Positions 8,841-17,622 of a DNA stretch of 60,581 nt are shown in pieces. The DNA is from an uncultured Candidatus Actinomarina sp. (GTDB lineage: Bacteria > Actinomycetota > Acidimicrobiia > Actinomarinales > Actinomarinaceae). The position numbers and the translations under genes were made by a program. The notes under the pieces were generated by a model. The model saw only the letters and a program-made list of their open reading frames with translations. It was not told the DNA's origin and did not search any database. Location: contig CACJPC010000004.1 of the NCBI GenBank assembly GCA_902595195.1, forward strand, positions 1 to 60,581, given 5' to 3'. How positions within the stretch are numbered: position 1 is the stretch's first letter; every line of letters begins with the position of its first letter.

Positions 8841-9299
8841 TTAATTTTTTCCAGTCGAACCAAAACCACCATCTGATCTATCTGATGTATCTAAGCTATC
8901 AACTTGATCAAAAATTAAATCACTCGTAGTAATGGCTACTAACTGTGCAATTCTTTCATGTCTTTTTACTATGTAGGTAACGTCTGAGTAGTTCATTAAA
9001 GGCACCATAAGCTCCCCCGTATATCCTGGATCAATAAGTCCTGGGGAGTTTATGGGCGATATTAAATGTTTAGTTGCTAATCCAGATCTTGGTAGTACAA
9101 AACCTCCTACATTTTTTGGTAACTGTATCGAGATCCCAAGATTGACTAAAACTACTTTTCCAGGAGCTATTGTGTAATCATTATCTGCGTATAAATCATA
9201 CCCGATATCATCCTTGTGACTTTTTTCAGGTATTTTCCCAAACTCATTAAGAATCTTTATTTTTATATTAAAATTATCTTTCAGTGGTAGCCTTTCAAT
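8841..9299 (-). CDS. dut: dUTP diphosphatase (start codon uncertain: ATT at 9299 or CTG at 9284)
   Basis: Manual translation: ...LPLKDNFNIKIKILNEFGKIPEKSHKDDIGYDLYADNDYTIAPGKVVLVNLGISIQLPKNVGGFVLPRSGLATKHLISPINSPGLIDPGYTGELMVPLMN...RIAQLV...SDRSDGGFGSTGKN*. Contains dUTPase motifs PRSGLA, GLIDPGYTGEL, RIAQLV and the C-terminal GGFGSTG. Confidence 0.88.
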   Translation of the reverse strand: MERLPLKDNFNIKIKILNEFGKIPEKSHKDDIGYDLYADNDYTIAPGKVVLVNLGISIQLPKNVGGFVLPRSGLATKHLISPINSPGLIDPGYTGELMVPLMNYSDVTYIVKRHERIAQLVAITTSDLIFDQVDSLDTSDRSDGGFGSTGKN

Positions 9300-10365
9300 G
9301 ATGAATATTAGAGATTATTTTTCAATAAATAAAACTAAAACATCTAATAAAATCAAAATTCTTGATTTATTAGGTTTCGAACCTGATATTGAAATAGATT
9401 CCTCACAGTATCAAGTAGATATCGTAGATGAATCTATAAGTGCTGAACAACAAACTTTTGAAGAATTAATTTCCTCAACAGAAGATCTCATTGTTGAAGT
9501 TAAAAAGCCTAGTATTGAGACATACTTAGATACTGCAGAATCAGATTCTTTAGAAGCACCAACTGATACATTCAATCCACTTAAAATCACTGAACAGATT
9601 CAAAGAGTATGGTCTGATCTAGAAAGTCGTAGACAATGGGTCTTACCAACTTTCATAGGTTTATCGACTGTTTTAGTAATATTTATCGCTGTAAATAGTT
9701 ACTTAGATTATAGAAACACCCAAACAGAAATAATTGAAGACGCAATAGTAGTAACTTCTAATTCAAATGAGCTTATAGATTTGCTACCTACTTTGATTGA
9801 AATATCTACTAATACTTTTTACTCAAAGTACGATGTATCAAATGCAAGTGCTAATTTACAACAGATTGAATCATCTTTAATTGAATATAGAGCAAATCTA
9901 GAATCAAGAAATGATTTAGATAATAAATCGACTGTTATAGATAATCTAAATAATGTGTTTTTACTAGTTAATGAGCTTGATCTAGTTATAACTTACAGGA
10001 TTTTAATTTCTGAGGTGCTTATATATGGAGAGTTACCAGTTGATGAAGATCAAATTAATATAGATGAGTTAACAATAGAGTTGTCTGGAATTATTGCACA
10101 AAGTAAGGTTAATTTTTCAAATTTACCTGAAATAGAGGAATTTAACAATCACAAAAACTTAGTTGAAGTAGCACTAGTAACAGCTGAAGATTTACATGGA
10201 AGATATCTTGCCGCGTTAAGAAATAATGAATATGATGTTGCTAAATCTATAGTTTCAGCAATTAATTTGAATAAATCAACAGAAATTAAAGCTTTTGAAA
10301 ATGCATTGGAAGATTTTAATAATAAAAGTTTGAATGCTTATAATAATTTCGAAGACTTGCCTTAA
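9298..10365 (+). CDS. Hypothetical single-TM protein
   Basis: 355 aa; TM segment WVLPTFIGLSTVLVIFIAVNSYL between an acidic N-terminus and a helical C-terminus. Confidence 0.6.
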   Translation: MMNIRDYFSINKTKTSNKIKILDLLGFEPDIEIDSSQYQVDIVDESISAEQQTFEELISSTEDLIVEVKKPSIETYLDTAESDSLEAPTDTFNPLKITEQIQRVWSDLESRRQWVLPTFIGLSTVLVIFIAVNSYLDYRNTQTEIIEDAIVVTSNSNELIDLLPTLIEISTNTFYSKYDVSNASANLQQIESSLIEYRANLESRNDLDNKSTVIDNLNNVFLLVNELDLVITYRILISEVLIYGELPVDEDQINIDELTIELSGIIAQSKVNFSNLPEIEEFNNHKNLVEVALVTAEDLHGRYLAALRNNEYDVAKSIVSAINLNKSTEIKAFENALEDFNNKSLNAYNNFEDLP

Positions 10366-10366
10366 T

Positions 10367-10804
10367 CTATAACTCTGCAACTTCTTTTTCAAAGTCTGAT
10401 GCGTCTGAAAATTCTTTATAAACTGATGCAAACCTTAAGTATGCTACTTTGTTTGTTTCTTTAAGATGACTTAAAACTGTTTCACCAATAACTTCACTTT
10501 TAATTTTTGCACCTTTTTCCTTAATTTCATTGTAAATATTATCAACAAGGGTTTTTAGTTGCTTTTCATTAAGATCTAAACCACCAAATGCATTTTCTAT
10601 ACCTTTGAATAGTTTCTCATAGTTGAATTCTTGCAATTCACCACTTCTTTTTTGGACAAAGAGACCGATTTCTGCTTTTTCATAAGTAGTAAATCTCAAA
10701 TTACACTTTGGGCACTCTCTTCTTCTTCGAATCGAGTTACCTTCATTGTTTTTTCTAGAGTCTACAACATTTGTTTCTTGCTTATTACAATAAGGACATA
10801 CCAT
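10367..10804 (-). CDS. nrdR: Transcriptional repressor NrdR
   Basis: MVCPYCNKQETNVVDSR...RRRRECPKCNLRFTTYE zinc ribbon plus ATP-cone. Confidence 0.95.
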   Translation of the reverse strand: MVCPYCNKQETNVVDSRKNNEGNSIRRRRECPKCNLRFTTYEKAEIGLFVQKRSGELQEFNYEKLFKGIENAFGGLDLNEKQLKTLVDNIYNEIKEKGAKIKSEVIGETVLSHLKETNKVAYLRFASVYKEFSDASDFEKEVAEL

Positions 10805-10840
10805 ATATAGTATTTATTATAATTAGATCTAAATGTTGTA

Positions 10841-11113
10841 TCAAATATTTATCGGAATAACTAAAATTTTGTTAACTTCTAAAAGATATGAATCTAAATT
10901 ATTAATAATCATGAGTTCATTTATAAAATTTTCCTTATTTGATGGATTATAATTATCAGCAATGTCCCATAATGTATCCCCTGACCTAATTTTGTACTGA
11001 ATTGTTGTAATTTCTTGATCAGAATTATTTGAATTTAATGGTTGTTTTACAAAATTAATGACAAATCCACTCAAAAAGTACATAATTACAAAAAGTTTTA
11101 TAAAATTTTTCAT
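10841..11113 (-). CDS. LysM domain protein
   Basis: IQYKIRSGDTLWDIADNYN...INNLDSYLLEVNKILVIP. Confidence 0.85.
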   Translation of the reverse strand: MKNFIKLFVIMYFLSGFVINFVKQPLNSNNSDQEITTIQYKIRSGDTLWDIADNYNPSNKENFINELMIINNLDSYLLEVNKILVIPINI

Positions 11114-11148
11114 ATTTTAAATATAAAAAAGAAGTAAGACATTTTTTT

Positions 11149-11164
11149 TCGAACATTTGTTCTA
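11149..11164. promoter_or_regulatory. SOS box (LexA operator) upstream of lexA
   Basis: TCGAACATTTGTTCTA, close to CGAAC-N4-GTTCG. Confidence 0.8.
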
Positions 11165-11183
11165 ATTTATGGTATAATTTATT

Positions 11184-11774
11184 ATGAAATTAAATAAGCA
11201 ACAAGAAATATTGCAATTTATCCAAAATAAACTTGAAAATGAGGGCTACTCTCCTTCAATCAGAGAAATAGCAGAAGAGGTAAATCTAAAATCTACAAGT
11301 TCTGTCCAATATCATTTAAATAATTTAATTGAAAAAGGTTTATTAAATAAAAAAGCAAATCAATCTAGGACACTTACTAGCAATAGATTAATGACTAGTT
11401 TTAAATCAGTACCTGTAGTTGGTGAAATTGCAGCTGGAGCGCCACTGTTGGCTGAAGAAAACAAAATTGGTGAAATATCTGTCCCACAAGAAAAGTTTAA
11501 TAATAACTTGTTTGCTTTAAAAATTAATGGTGATTCTATGGTAGATGCAGGAATTTATCATGAAGATATTGTTGTTATTGATAAAGGAATAGAACCAAAA
11601 AATGGTGATATAGGTGCATTTATGATAAATGAAACAGAAGCTACAGTAAAATTTCTAGATACCATTTCAGGTAAAAGGTATCTAATACCAGCTAATAAAA
11701 GCTACGAAAATCAGGAAGTAAATTCAAATATTCAACCTATTGGTAAAGTTGTTAGTTTATTTAGAGATATATAA
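11184..11774 (+). CDS. lexA: LexA repressor
   Basis: N-terminal wHTH (SPSIREIAEEVNLKSTSSVQYHLN), cleavage site AAGAP, catalytic GDSMVDAGI and Lys (EATVKFL). Confidence 0.95.
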   Translation: MKLNKQQEILQFIQNKLENEGYSPSIREIAEEVNLKSTSSVQYHLNNLIEKGLLNKKANQSRTLTSNRLMTSFKSVPVVGEIAAGAPLLAEENKIGEISVPQEKFNNNLFALKINGDSMVDAGIYHEDIVVIDKGIEPKNGDIGAFMINETEATVKFLDTISGKRYLIPANKSYENQEVNSNIQPIGKVVSLFRDI

Positions 11775-12495
11775 CTTCTCCGGATAAATATAAATCTTCG
11801 TTCTCAAATCTTAAATTAAGTTCTCCGCCAGGATAAAGAATATATCCGTTTGTTCCAATTCTGTTGGTTTTTGAGAGGTAGTTAAACATGCATAATGCAC
11901 CAGATCCACATGCATCTGTCTCCCCAACTCCCCTTTCATATACTCGAGCTTTTACATATTCTTTATTTATAATTTCGTAAATTTCTAAATTAACTCCAGA
12001 TGCAAAATTTTCATTATTATTTACTAACTGATATAAGTCTTCGAGCTCAAAGCTTTCAACATTATTCACTTCAACCATGAAATGTGGGTTACCTACAGTA
12101 GATACAATTCCTTTATGATTGTTTATTTCAATATGTTTTTCGTTGTATTCAGGAATAGGTGCCAACAACTCAACGGTATTATCATTTACTCTAACTTTTA
12201 TATCAGATACCGGAGCAATAACCACAAACTCATTATTTGTAACAAATTGATTATCAAGAGAGTATTTAGCTACGCATCTTACACCGTTAACACATAATTC
12301 AGCTTTAGAGCCATCATTATTGAAGTAATGCATTTTCACTGTTAATTTATCGATTTGTTCAACAAATATAACTCCATCTACATCAAACTCTGAATCACTT
12401 ACTAAAGCAATAATTTGAATATCAGATACAGGTCCGTCATATTCACCAACAAGAAAGTCATTACCGGTTCCAGACATATAAGCAAAGTTACTCAT
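11761..12495 (-). CDS. dapF: Diaminopimelate epimerase
   Basis: MSGTGNDFLV, FNNDGSKAELCVNGVRC, GETDACGSGA. Confidence 0.93.
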   Translation of the reverse strand: MSNFAYMSGTGNDFLVGEYDGPVSDIQIIALVSDSEFDVDGVIFVEQIDKLTVKMHYFNNDGSKAELCVNGVRCVAKYSLDNQFVTNNEFVVIAPVSDIKVRVNDNTVELLAPIPEYNEKHIEINNHKGIVSTVGNPHFMVEVNNVESFELEDLYQLVNNNENFASGVNLEIYEIINKEYVKARVYERGVGETDACGSGALCMFNYLSKTNRIGTNGYILYPGGELNLRFENEDLYLSGEVIYL

Positions 12496-13312
12496 TTATG
12501 ATTTCCATTATATCTTTGTAAACATCATCTGGGTTTTCACTATTAATCATTTTTAATCGGTCTTCTTTTTTAAACCATGTAATTTGTTTTTTACCAAGTC
12601 TTTTTGTTTTTATATTAATATTTTCTTCTATATCTTCTGATAAATTTAATCCAATGGCTTGTAAAACAGTCTTTGATGGATAAGAAATTGAATTAATTTC
12701 ATCAAGTAAGCCGTCAGCAATCATTTGTTTAGTTCTTTTCTCAATATTTTCTTTATAATTTGGGTGATTCCAAAATACTCCAACTGATCCATTAGGTAAA
12801 TTTAATTGTGGAAATACATACTTTGCTTCATCAAGCATAAAATTTTCAATATTTCTCATTAGCCTTCTTTTGTTTAATTCAATATCCGGAATAGGAATAT
12901 TGTTTAGATTATGAAATTTTATTAATTGATCATAATTCAACTGTTCTAATTCAGATCTTATTGTTGGATCTGTAGGTCTGAACTCGTATCTATCTATAAT
13001 AGCTTTTATGTAAAGACCTGATCCGCCGACAGCTAAAATGTCTTCACTATAAGTTTTTTCAGGAATATCTTGATCTATTAAGTAATTCAAATAATCAATA
13101 ATCGAGAAATTCTGATCAGGATCAGCAATATCAAGACCATAATATTTTACCTGCGCTTGCATAACATCTGTTGGTTTCGCAGTAAGGATGTCTAATCCTT
13201 TATATACTGCCATTGAATCCACAGATAAAATAGACATATTTTTCTCTAATGCAATCTTATGTGCTAAATTGCTTTTACCTGATGCAGTTATTCCAGTTAA
13301 AAAATATAACAA
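12488..13312 (-). CDS. miaA: tRNA dimethylallyltransferase
   Basis: GITASGKSNLA, SVDSMAVYKGLDILTAKPT, gene order with miaB. Confidence 0.92.
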   Translation of the reverse strand: MLYFLTGITASGKSNLAHKIALEKNMSILSVDSMAVYKGLDILTAKPTDVMQAQVKYYGLDIADPDQNFSIIDYLNYLIDQDIPEKTYSEDILAVGGSGLYIKAIIDRYEFRPTDPTIRSELEQLNYDQLIKFHNLNNIPIPDIELNKRRLMRNIENFMLDEAKYVFPQLNLPNGSVGVFWNHPNYKENIEKRTKQMIADGLLDEINSISYPSKTVLQAIGLNLSEDIEENINIKTKRLGKKQITWFKKEDRLKMINSENPDDVYKDIMEIINE

Positions 13313-14689
13313 TTATAAAAGTTCTGCCTTTAAATAAAATGGAGTTGTATCAACAATCTTTACATTGACAATATCACCAACTGAAATATTGTCTTTTGAT
13401 ATATGGGTTAACTGCCCCCCATCAATTCTTCCAGTGAATATTTCAGAATTTTTTTTAGAAGTTTTTTCAATTAATAGTTTTTGTTCAGTGTTTAGAAATC
13501 TTTTATATCTTTTTTCACTTATATCTGTTTGCAAATCTTTTAATCTTAAAAATCTATCATTTATAACATCATTGCTTATAAATTCATCTTTCATATCATA
13601 AGCTAAAGTTCCAGGTCTGGGTGAGAACTTAAACATATAAACCAAATCAAATTTGGAATATTCAACTACATCTAAAGTGTCTTGAAAATCTTTTTCAGTT
13701 TCTCCGGGAAATCCAACAATAATATCTGAAGTTAAAGATACATCTGGGATAATTTTCCTTATCATATCTACTTTTTCAATGAATCTCTCTTTGTTGTAGC
13801 CTCTATGCATTTTTGAGAGAATATTAGAACTACCACTTTGAAGGGGTACGTGAACTTGGTTGCAAACATTTTTTAATTTTTTAACACTTTCAATAGTTTC
13901 TGCCTTGAAATCTTTAGGATGTGGTGATGTAAATCTAATTCTCTCTAATCCTTTTATATCATTTAGTTGCTCTAACAGTTGTGAAAAGTATGGTCTTGCT
14001 TTTCCTTCAATTTTTAAATCTCTACCATATGAATTTACGTTTTGACCCAGTAACGTAATTTCTTTAACTCCTTCATCAACCAATTTTTTAGCTTCATTTA
14101 CAATATCACTAGGCCTTCTACTTATCTCCTGTCCTCTCACTGATGGAACAATACAAAAAGTACAAGAATTGTTACATCCTATTTGAATTGTTACCCATGC
14201 TGAATACTCTGATTCACGTATTGAGGGTGCTTCTGTAGGAAGAGTTTCAATCTCATCAATTATTTCAGTTAAAGGGCCCCAATCTTCTGATCTATTTAAT
14301 AAATCAACTACATTAGTTAAATTATGAGTACCAATAACTACATCTACCCATGGAGCTTTCTGTCTTACAAGTTCTTTATCTTTTTGTGCTGCACATCCAC
14401 CAACAAGTAGTTTCCTGTTATCTTTTTCTGATTTCCATTGTTTTAGTTGTCCTAATGTACCATAAAGTTTGTCATCAGCGTTTTCTCTAATGGTGCAAGT
14501 ATTTACAAAAAGTACATCGGCATATTCTTCAGATATAGCTTTTGACATACCATCTAACTCAAACATGCCAGAAATTCTTTCTGAATCATGTTCATTCATT
14601 TGACAACCAAAAGTTTTTACAAAATATTTCTTACCAACCCTTGAAGGGTTAATCTGTATTTTTGATTTTATTTCTACTAATTGGTCCAC
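13313..14689 (-). CDS. miaB: tRNA-2-methylthio-N6-dimethylallyladenosine synthase
   Basis: TFGCQMNEHDSERI, radical-SAM CNNSCTFC, TRAM-like C-terminus. Confidence 0.95.
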   Translation of the reverse strand: MDQLVEIKSKIQINPSRVGKKYFVKTFGCQMNEHDSERISGMFELDGMSKAISEEYADVLFVNTCTIRENADDKLYGTLGQLKQWKSEKDNRKLLVGGCAAQKDKELVRQKAPWVDVVIGTHNLTNVVDLLNRSEDWGPLTEIIDEIETLPTEAPSIRESEYSAWVTIQIGCNNSCTFCIVPSVRGQEISRRPSDIVNEAKKLVDEGVKEITLLGQNVNSYGRDLKIEGKARPYFSQLLEQLNDIKGLERIRFTSPHPKDFKAETIESVKKLKNVCNQVHVPLQSGSSNILSKMHRGYNKERFIEKVDMIRKIIPDVSLTSDIIVGFPGETEKDFQDTLDVVEYSKFDLVYMFKFSPRPGTLAYDMKDEFISNDVINDRFLRLKDLQTDISEKRYKRFLNTEQKLLIEKTSKKNSEIFTGRIDGGQLTHISKDNISVGDIVNVKIVDTTPFYLKAELL

Positions 14690-14731
14690 ATGTAGAGTAT
14701 AAAATTAAAATTTAATTAATTTTTAAATTTA

Positions 14732-15778
14732 TTACTCGGAAGTAGTATCTTCTGTTTCTTCCTCTGAAATGTCTTCATTGGATTCAGATTCTATTAAACC
14801 TACAGCTTTATAAACATCGGTTTCTAATTGTAATGCAATATCTGCATTCTCTCTAAGAAAACGTTTTGAATTTTCTTTACCTTGTCCAAGTTGAACTTCA
14901 TCATAAGTAAACCATGCTCCTGCTTTTCTTACTATTCCGTGATCTACGCCTACATCTAGTAAAGATCCCTCTCTTGATATTCCTTGACCAAACATAATGT
15001 CAAATTGTGCTTCTTTGAATGGTGGAGCAACTTTGTTTTTTACAATTTTAGCTCTTACTCTATTACCAATCATCTCGGCACCAATTTTGAGAGTTTCAAT
15101 CCTGCGAATATCAATACGAACTGAAGCATAAAACTTTAATGCCCTACCGCCGCTTGTTGTTTCAGGTGAACCCCACATTACTCCAATTTTTTCTCTAATT
15201 TGATTTATAAATATAACTGTTGTCTGTGTTTTATTTATTGATGAAGTTAATTTTCTCAAAGCTTGAGACATTAATCTTGCTTGTAATCCTACGTGTGATT
15301 GACCCATCTCACCATCAATTTCTGCTTGTGGTACAAGTGCTGCTACTGAATCAATAACAACTACATCAACTCCTTCAGAATCAATGAGCATATTTGCAAT
15401 TTCTAAAGCTTGTTCACCAGTATCTGGTTGTGAGACTAATAATTCATCAACATCTACACCTAATGCACTTGCGTAAATAGGATCCAATGCATGCTCGGCA
15501 TCAATAAAAGCTGCTACTCCACCAGCTTTTTGCGCTTCAGCTGCAATATGTAATGAAAGTGTTGTTTTTCCTGAACTCTCTGGTCCATAAATCTCTATTA
15601 CTCGACCTTTTGGAACACCACCTATTCCCAATGCTAAATCAATTGATAATGCTCCCGTTGAAATTGCTGGTATTTTTTTTACTTGTTCGGCACCAAGTTT
15701 CATAAGTGAGCCTTCGCCGAATTGTTTTTCAATTTGAGAAAAAACTGTATCTAGTTTTTTTGCCCTGTCTTTATCCAT
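14732..15778 (-). CDS. recA: RecA recombinase (ORF track extends to 15799)
   Basis: [13 protein letters not shown] Walker [30 protein letters not shown] start with RBS aaaggag. Confidence 0.97.
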   Translation of the reverse strand: MDKDRAKKLDTVFSQIEKQFGEGSLMKLGAEQVKKIPAISTGALSIDLALGIGGVPKGRVIEIYGPESSGKTTLSLHIAAEAQKAGGVAAFIDAEHALDPIYASALGVDVDELLVSQPDTGEQALEIANMLIDSEGVDVVVIDSVAALVPQAEIDGEMGQSHVGLQARLMSQALRKLTSSINKTQTTVIFINQIREKIGVMWGSPETTSGGRALKFYASVRIDIRRIETLKIGAEMIGNRVRAKIVKNKVAPPFKEAQFDIMFGQGISREGSLLDVGVDHGIVRKAGAWFTYDEVQLGQGKENSKRFLRENADIALQLETDVYKAVGLIESESNEDISEEETEDTTSE

Positions 15779-15841
15779 TTTTAACTCCTTTAATAACAAT
15801 AATTAAAATATATTAAAACATCTTACTATGACATATTTTAA

Positions 15842-15857
15842 TCGAACATATGTTCGA
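15842..15857. promoter_or_regulatory. SOS box upstream of recA
   Basis: Perfect 16-bp palindrome TCGAACATATGTTCGA. Confidence 0.9.
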
Positions 15858-15863
15858 ATACAA

Positions 15864-17087
15864 CTATTTAATAAAATTAATTAGGTCCCAAATTGCATTA
15901 TTTACTGCTCTATTAATAATATCTTCTCTGCTACCCCTTAATTTATGGTAGAAATTTACTGTTTCCTTATTGTTAGAAATTGCAATAAATATTTCTCCAA
16001 TTTTGTAATTACTTGAAGGAATAGGCCCTGCTTCCCCGAGTATGGCTAAAGAAATCGAAGATTTATACTTTTTAATTGATTTTTCTGAAAGTTCTTTAGA
16101 CAATGTCTCCCAATCATCTGAAATATCATCGGAAAGATATTCTTTCTTAGCTTCATTAGAATATAGAGTATTCGCAGCTAATAATATTGAACTGGATCCA
16201 GGGTAATTAATTATTTCAGAGGATAAGTTACCTCCCGTTATGCTTTCGACTAAAGATAAAGATAAATTCTTTTCTTTCAATAAATTAAATAAAGCTTTAG
16301 AAGCAGGAATATTTTGATAACCAATTATTGAATCTTTAAAGGAATCTTCTAAATGTGTTAAAAATTCTTTTAGATTAACTTTATCAATTGAATTTTTATC
16401 ATATCTGAGTTTAATGATTCCTTTACTTGCTAAGTAAGCTAAATCTAAGCCTTCAGGTTTAAATTTATTAATTTCTTCAGCTAATGATGATTCTGCTTGA
16501 TTAAAAAATAAAACAAACTCATATTCTTTATTAGTAGTGGAAAAATTATCTTTTAATAAAGGTACAACTTCATCAATCACTAAAGGATTAAATTCTCTGG
16601 GAGGACCAGGAAGAATAAAAATATATTTTCCACTATGTTTTATTAGTATCCCTGGAGCTGTTCCTTGAGAGTTGATCAATTTTGTTGATCCCACAGGGAT
16701 TTGAGCTTGTTTTATGTTTGTTTCTGGCATAGTGAAACCTCTTGCTTCCCATCTAGATTTCATCCAAGATAAGTGCTCTTCGTCGACTTCTAAATCTATC
16801 TCTAAAGCACTGCAAATAACTTCTTTTGTAAAATCATCTTCTGTTGGGCCAATTCCCCCACATGAAATAATTACATCATTTTTATCGAATAATTTTAAGA
16901 ATTCGTCTTTTATGATTTCTTTTTTATCAGGTACAGTAACTTCAGAAGATAATATAAAACCATTGTTGTAAAGTGTTTGGCCTAGAGACGATAGATTTGT
17001 GTTAACAGTATCACCTAACAATAATTCTGTACCAACGCTTAATAGTGCTATATTCACAGTATTCACAATAGCAAAGTTATTATTCAA
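15864..17087 (-). CDS. cinA: CinA family protein (nicotinamide-nucleotide amidohydrolase)
   Basis: ALLSVGTELLLGDTVNTN, SCGGIGPTEDD, ILPGPPREF, C-terminal LVESITGGNLSSEI. Confidence 0.92.
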   Translation of the reverse strand: MNNNFAIVNTVNIALLSVGTELLLGDTVNTNLSSLGQTLYNNGFILSSEVTVPDKKEIIKDEFLKLFDKNDVIISCGGIGPTEDDFTKEVICSALEIDLEVDEEHLSWMKSRWEARGFTMPETNIKQAQIPVGSTKLINSQGTAPGILIKHSGKYIFILPGPPREFNPLVIDEVVPLLKDNFSTTNKEYEFVLFFNQAESSLAEEINKFKPEGLDLAYLASKGIIKLRYDKNSIDKVNLKEFLTHLEDSFKDSIIGYQNIPASKALFNLLKEKNLSLSLVESITGGNLSSEIINYPGSSSILLAANTLYSNEAKKEYLSDDISDDWETLSKELSEKSIKKYKSSISLAILGEAGPIPSSNYKIGEIFIAISNNKETVNFYHKLRGSREDIINRAVNNAIWDLINFIK

Positions 17088-17105
17088 TCATATTATGATT
17101 ATTTC

Positions 17106-17561
17106 ATGAAAAGATTTATATTAATTTTCCTCGTTTTTATAGCCTGTTCACAGGGTGCTGAAGTTGAAAGTGCAGAACCCATTAATGTAGTTTCGGATAG
17201 CTCTTTTTCATTTATAAATTCAGATCTTGTTGAAGATTCTGAAGACTTCACAAACAAAAAAACAATAATTGTCTTCTGGGCAGATTACTGAAGTGTTTGT
17301 AGACAGGAGTTGCCTGTCCTAGAAGCTGAATTAGAAAATCTACAAGAAGAATATGATATTATTGCTCTTGCTCACAGTGAGTATGGTCCAACTTTAGAGT
17401 GGGTAGATGAAAACTTAGAAGGTAAATTAAAAATTGGTTTTTCCACTCCTCAATTAAGAGATTATTTTAAAGTAGTTGGACAGCCTATAACTTTAATTCT
17501 AGATACAAATGGTGAAGTAATTTTTAGAGATTTTGGCGAAATAAAGTTTACAAATTTTTAA
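17106..17561 (+). CDS. Thioredoxin/TlpA-like lipoprotein, putative selenoprotein with UxxC (in-frame TGA 17289-17291)
   Basis: The two ORF-track pieces are in one frame separated only by TGA: ...TIIVFWADY-U-SVCRQELPVLEAELENLQEEYDIIALAHSEYG...FKVVGQPITLILDTNGEVIFRDFGE. Thioredoxin-fold core with cis-Pro region VVGQP; N-terminal signal with Cys (FIACS). Confidence 0.85.
17302..17318 (+). promoter_or_regulatory. Candidate bacterial SECIS hairpin
   Basis: GACAGG-AGTTG-CCTGTC: 6-bp perfect stem, 5-nt loop with G at position 2, loop begins 17 nt after the TGA. Confidence 0.7.
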
Positions 17562-17622
17562 CTTAACTTAAGATCCTTAAATCCTAAATATGTAATATGG
17601 GATTATAAGCTAGCGGAGGATA

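Noticed and set aside
17106-17561. Genome-wide TGA reassignment (for example to Trp) as explanation of the in-frame TGA
   Set aside because: TGA is used as a genuine stop in this window (e.g. first ORF at 230-232, SbtA-like ORF ending GGC TGA at 31412) and Trp is encoded by TGG throughout, so site-specific recoding fits better.
17310-17561. ORF-track entry 17310-17561 as a separate gene
   Set aside because: Its TTG 'start' lies inside a thioredoxin fold and in frame with the upstream ORF; no RBS; better explained as the C-terminal part of the selenoprotein.
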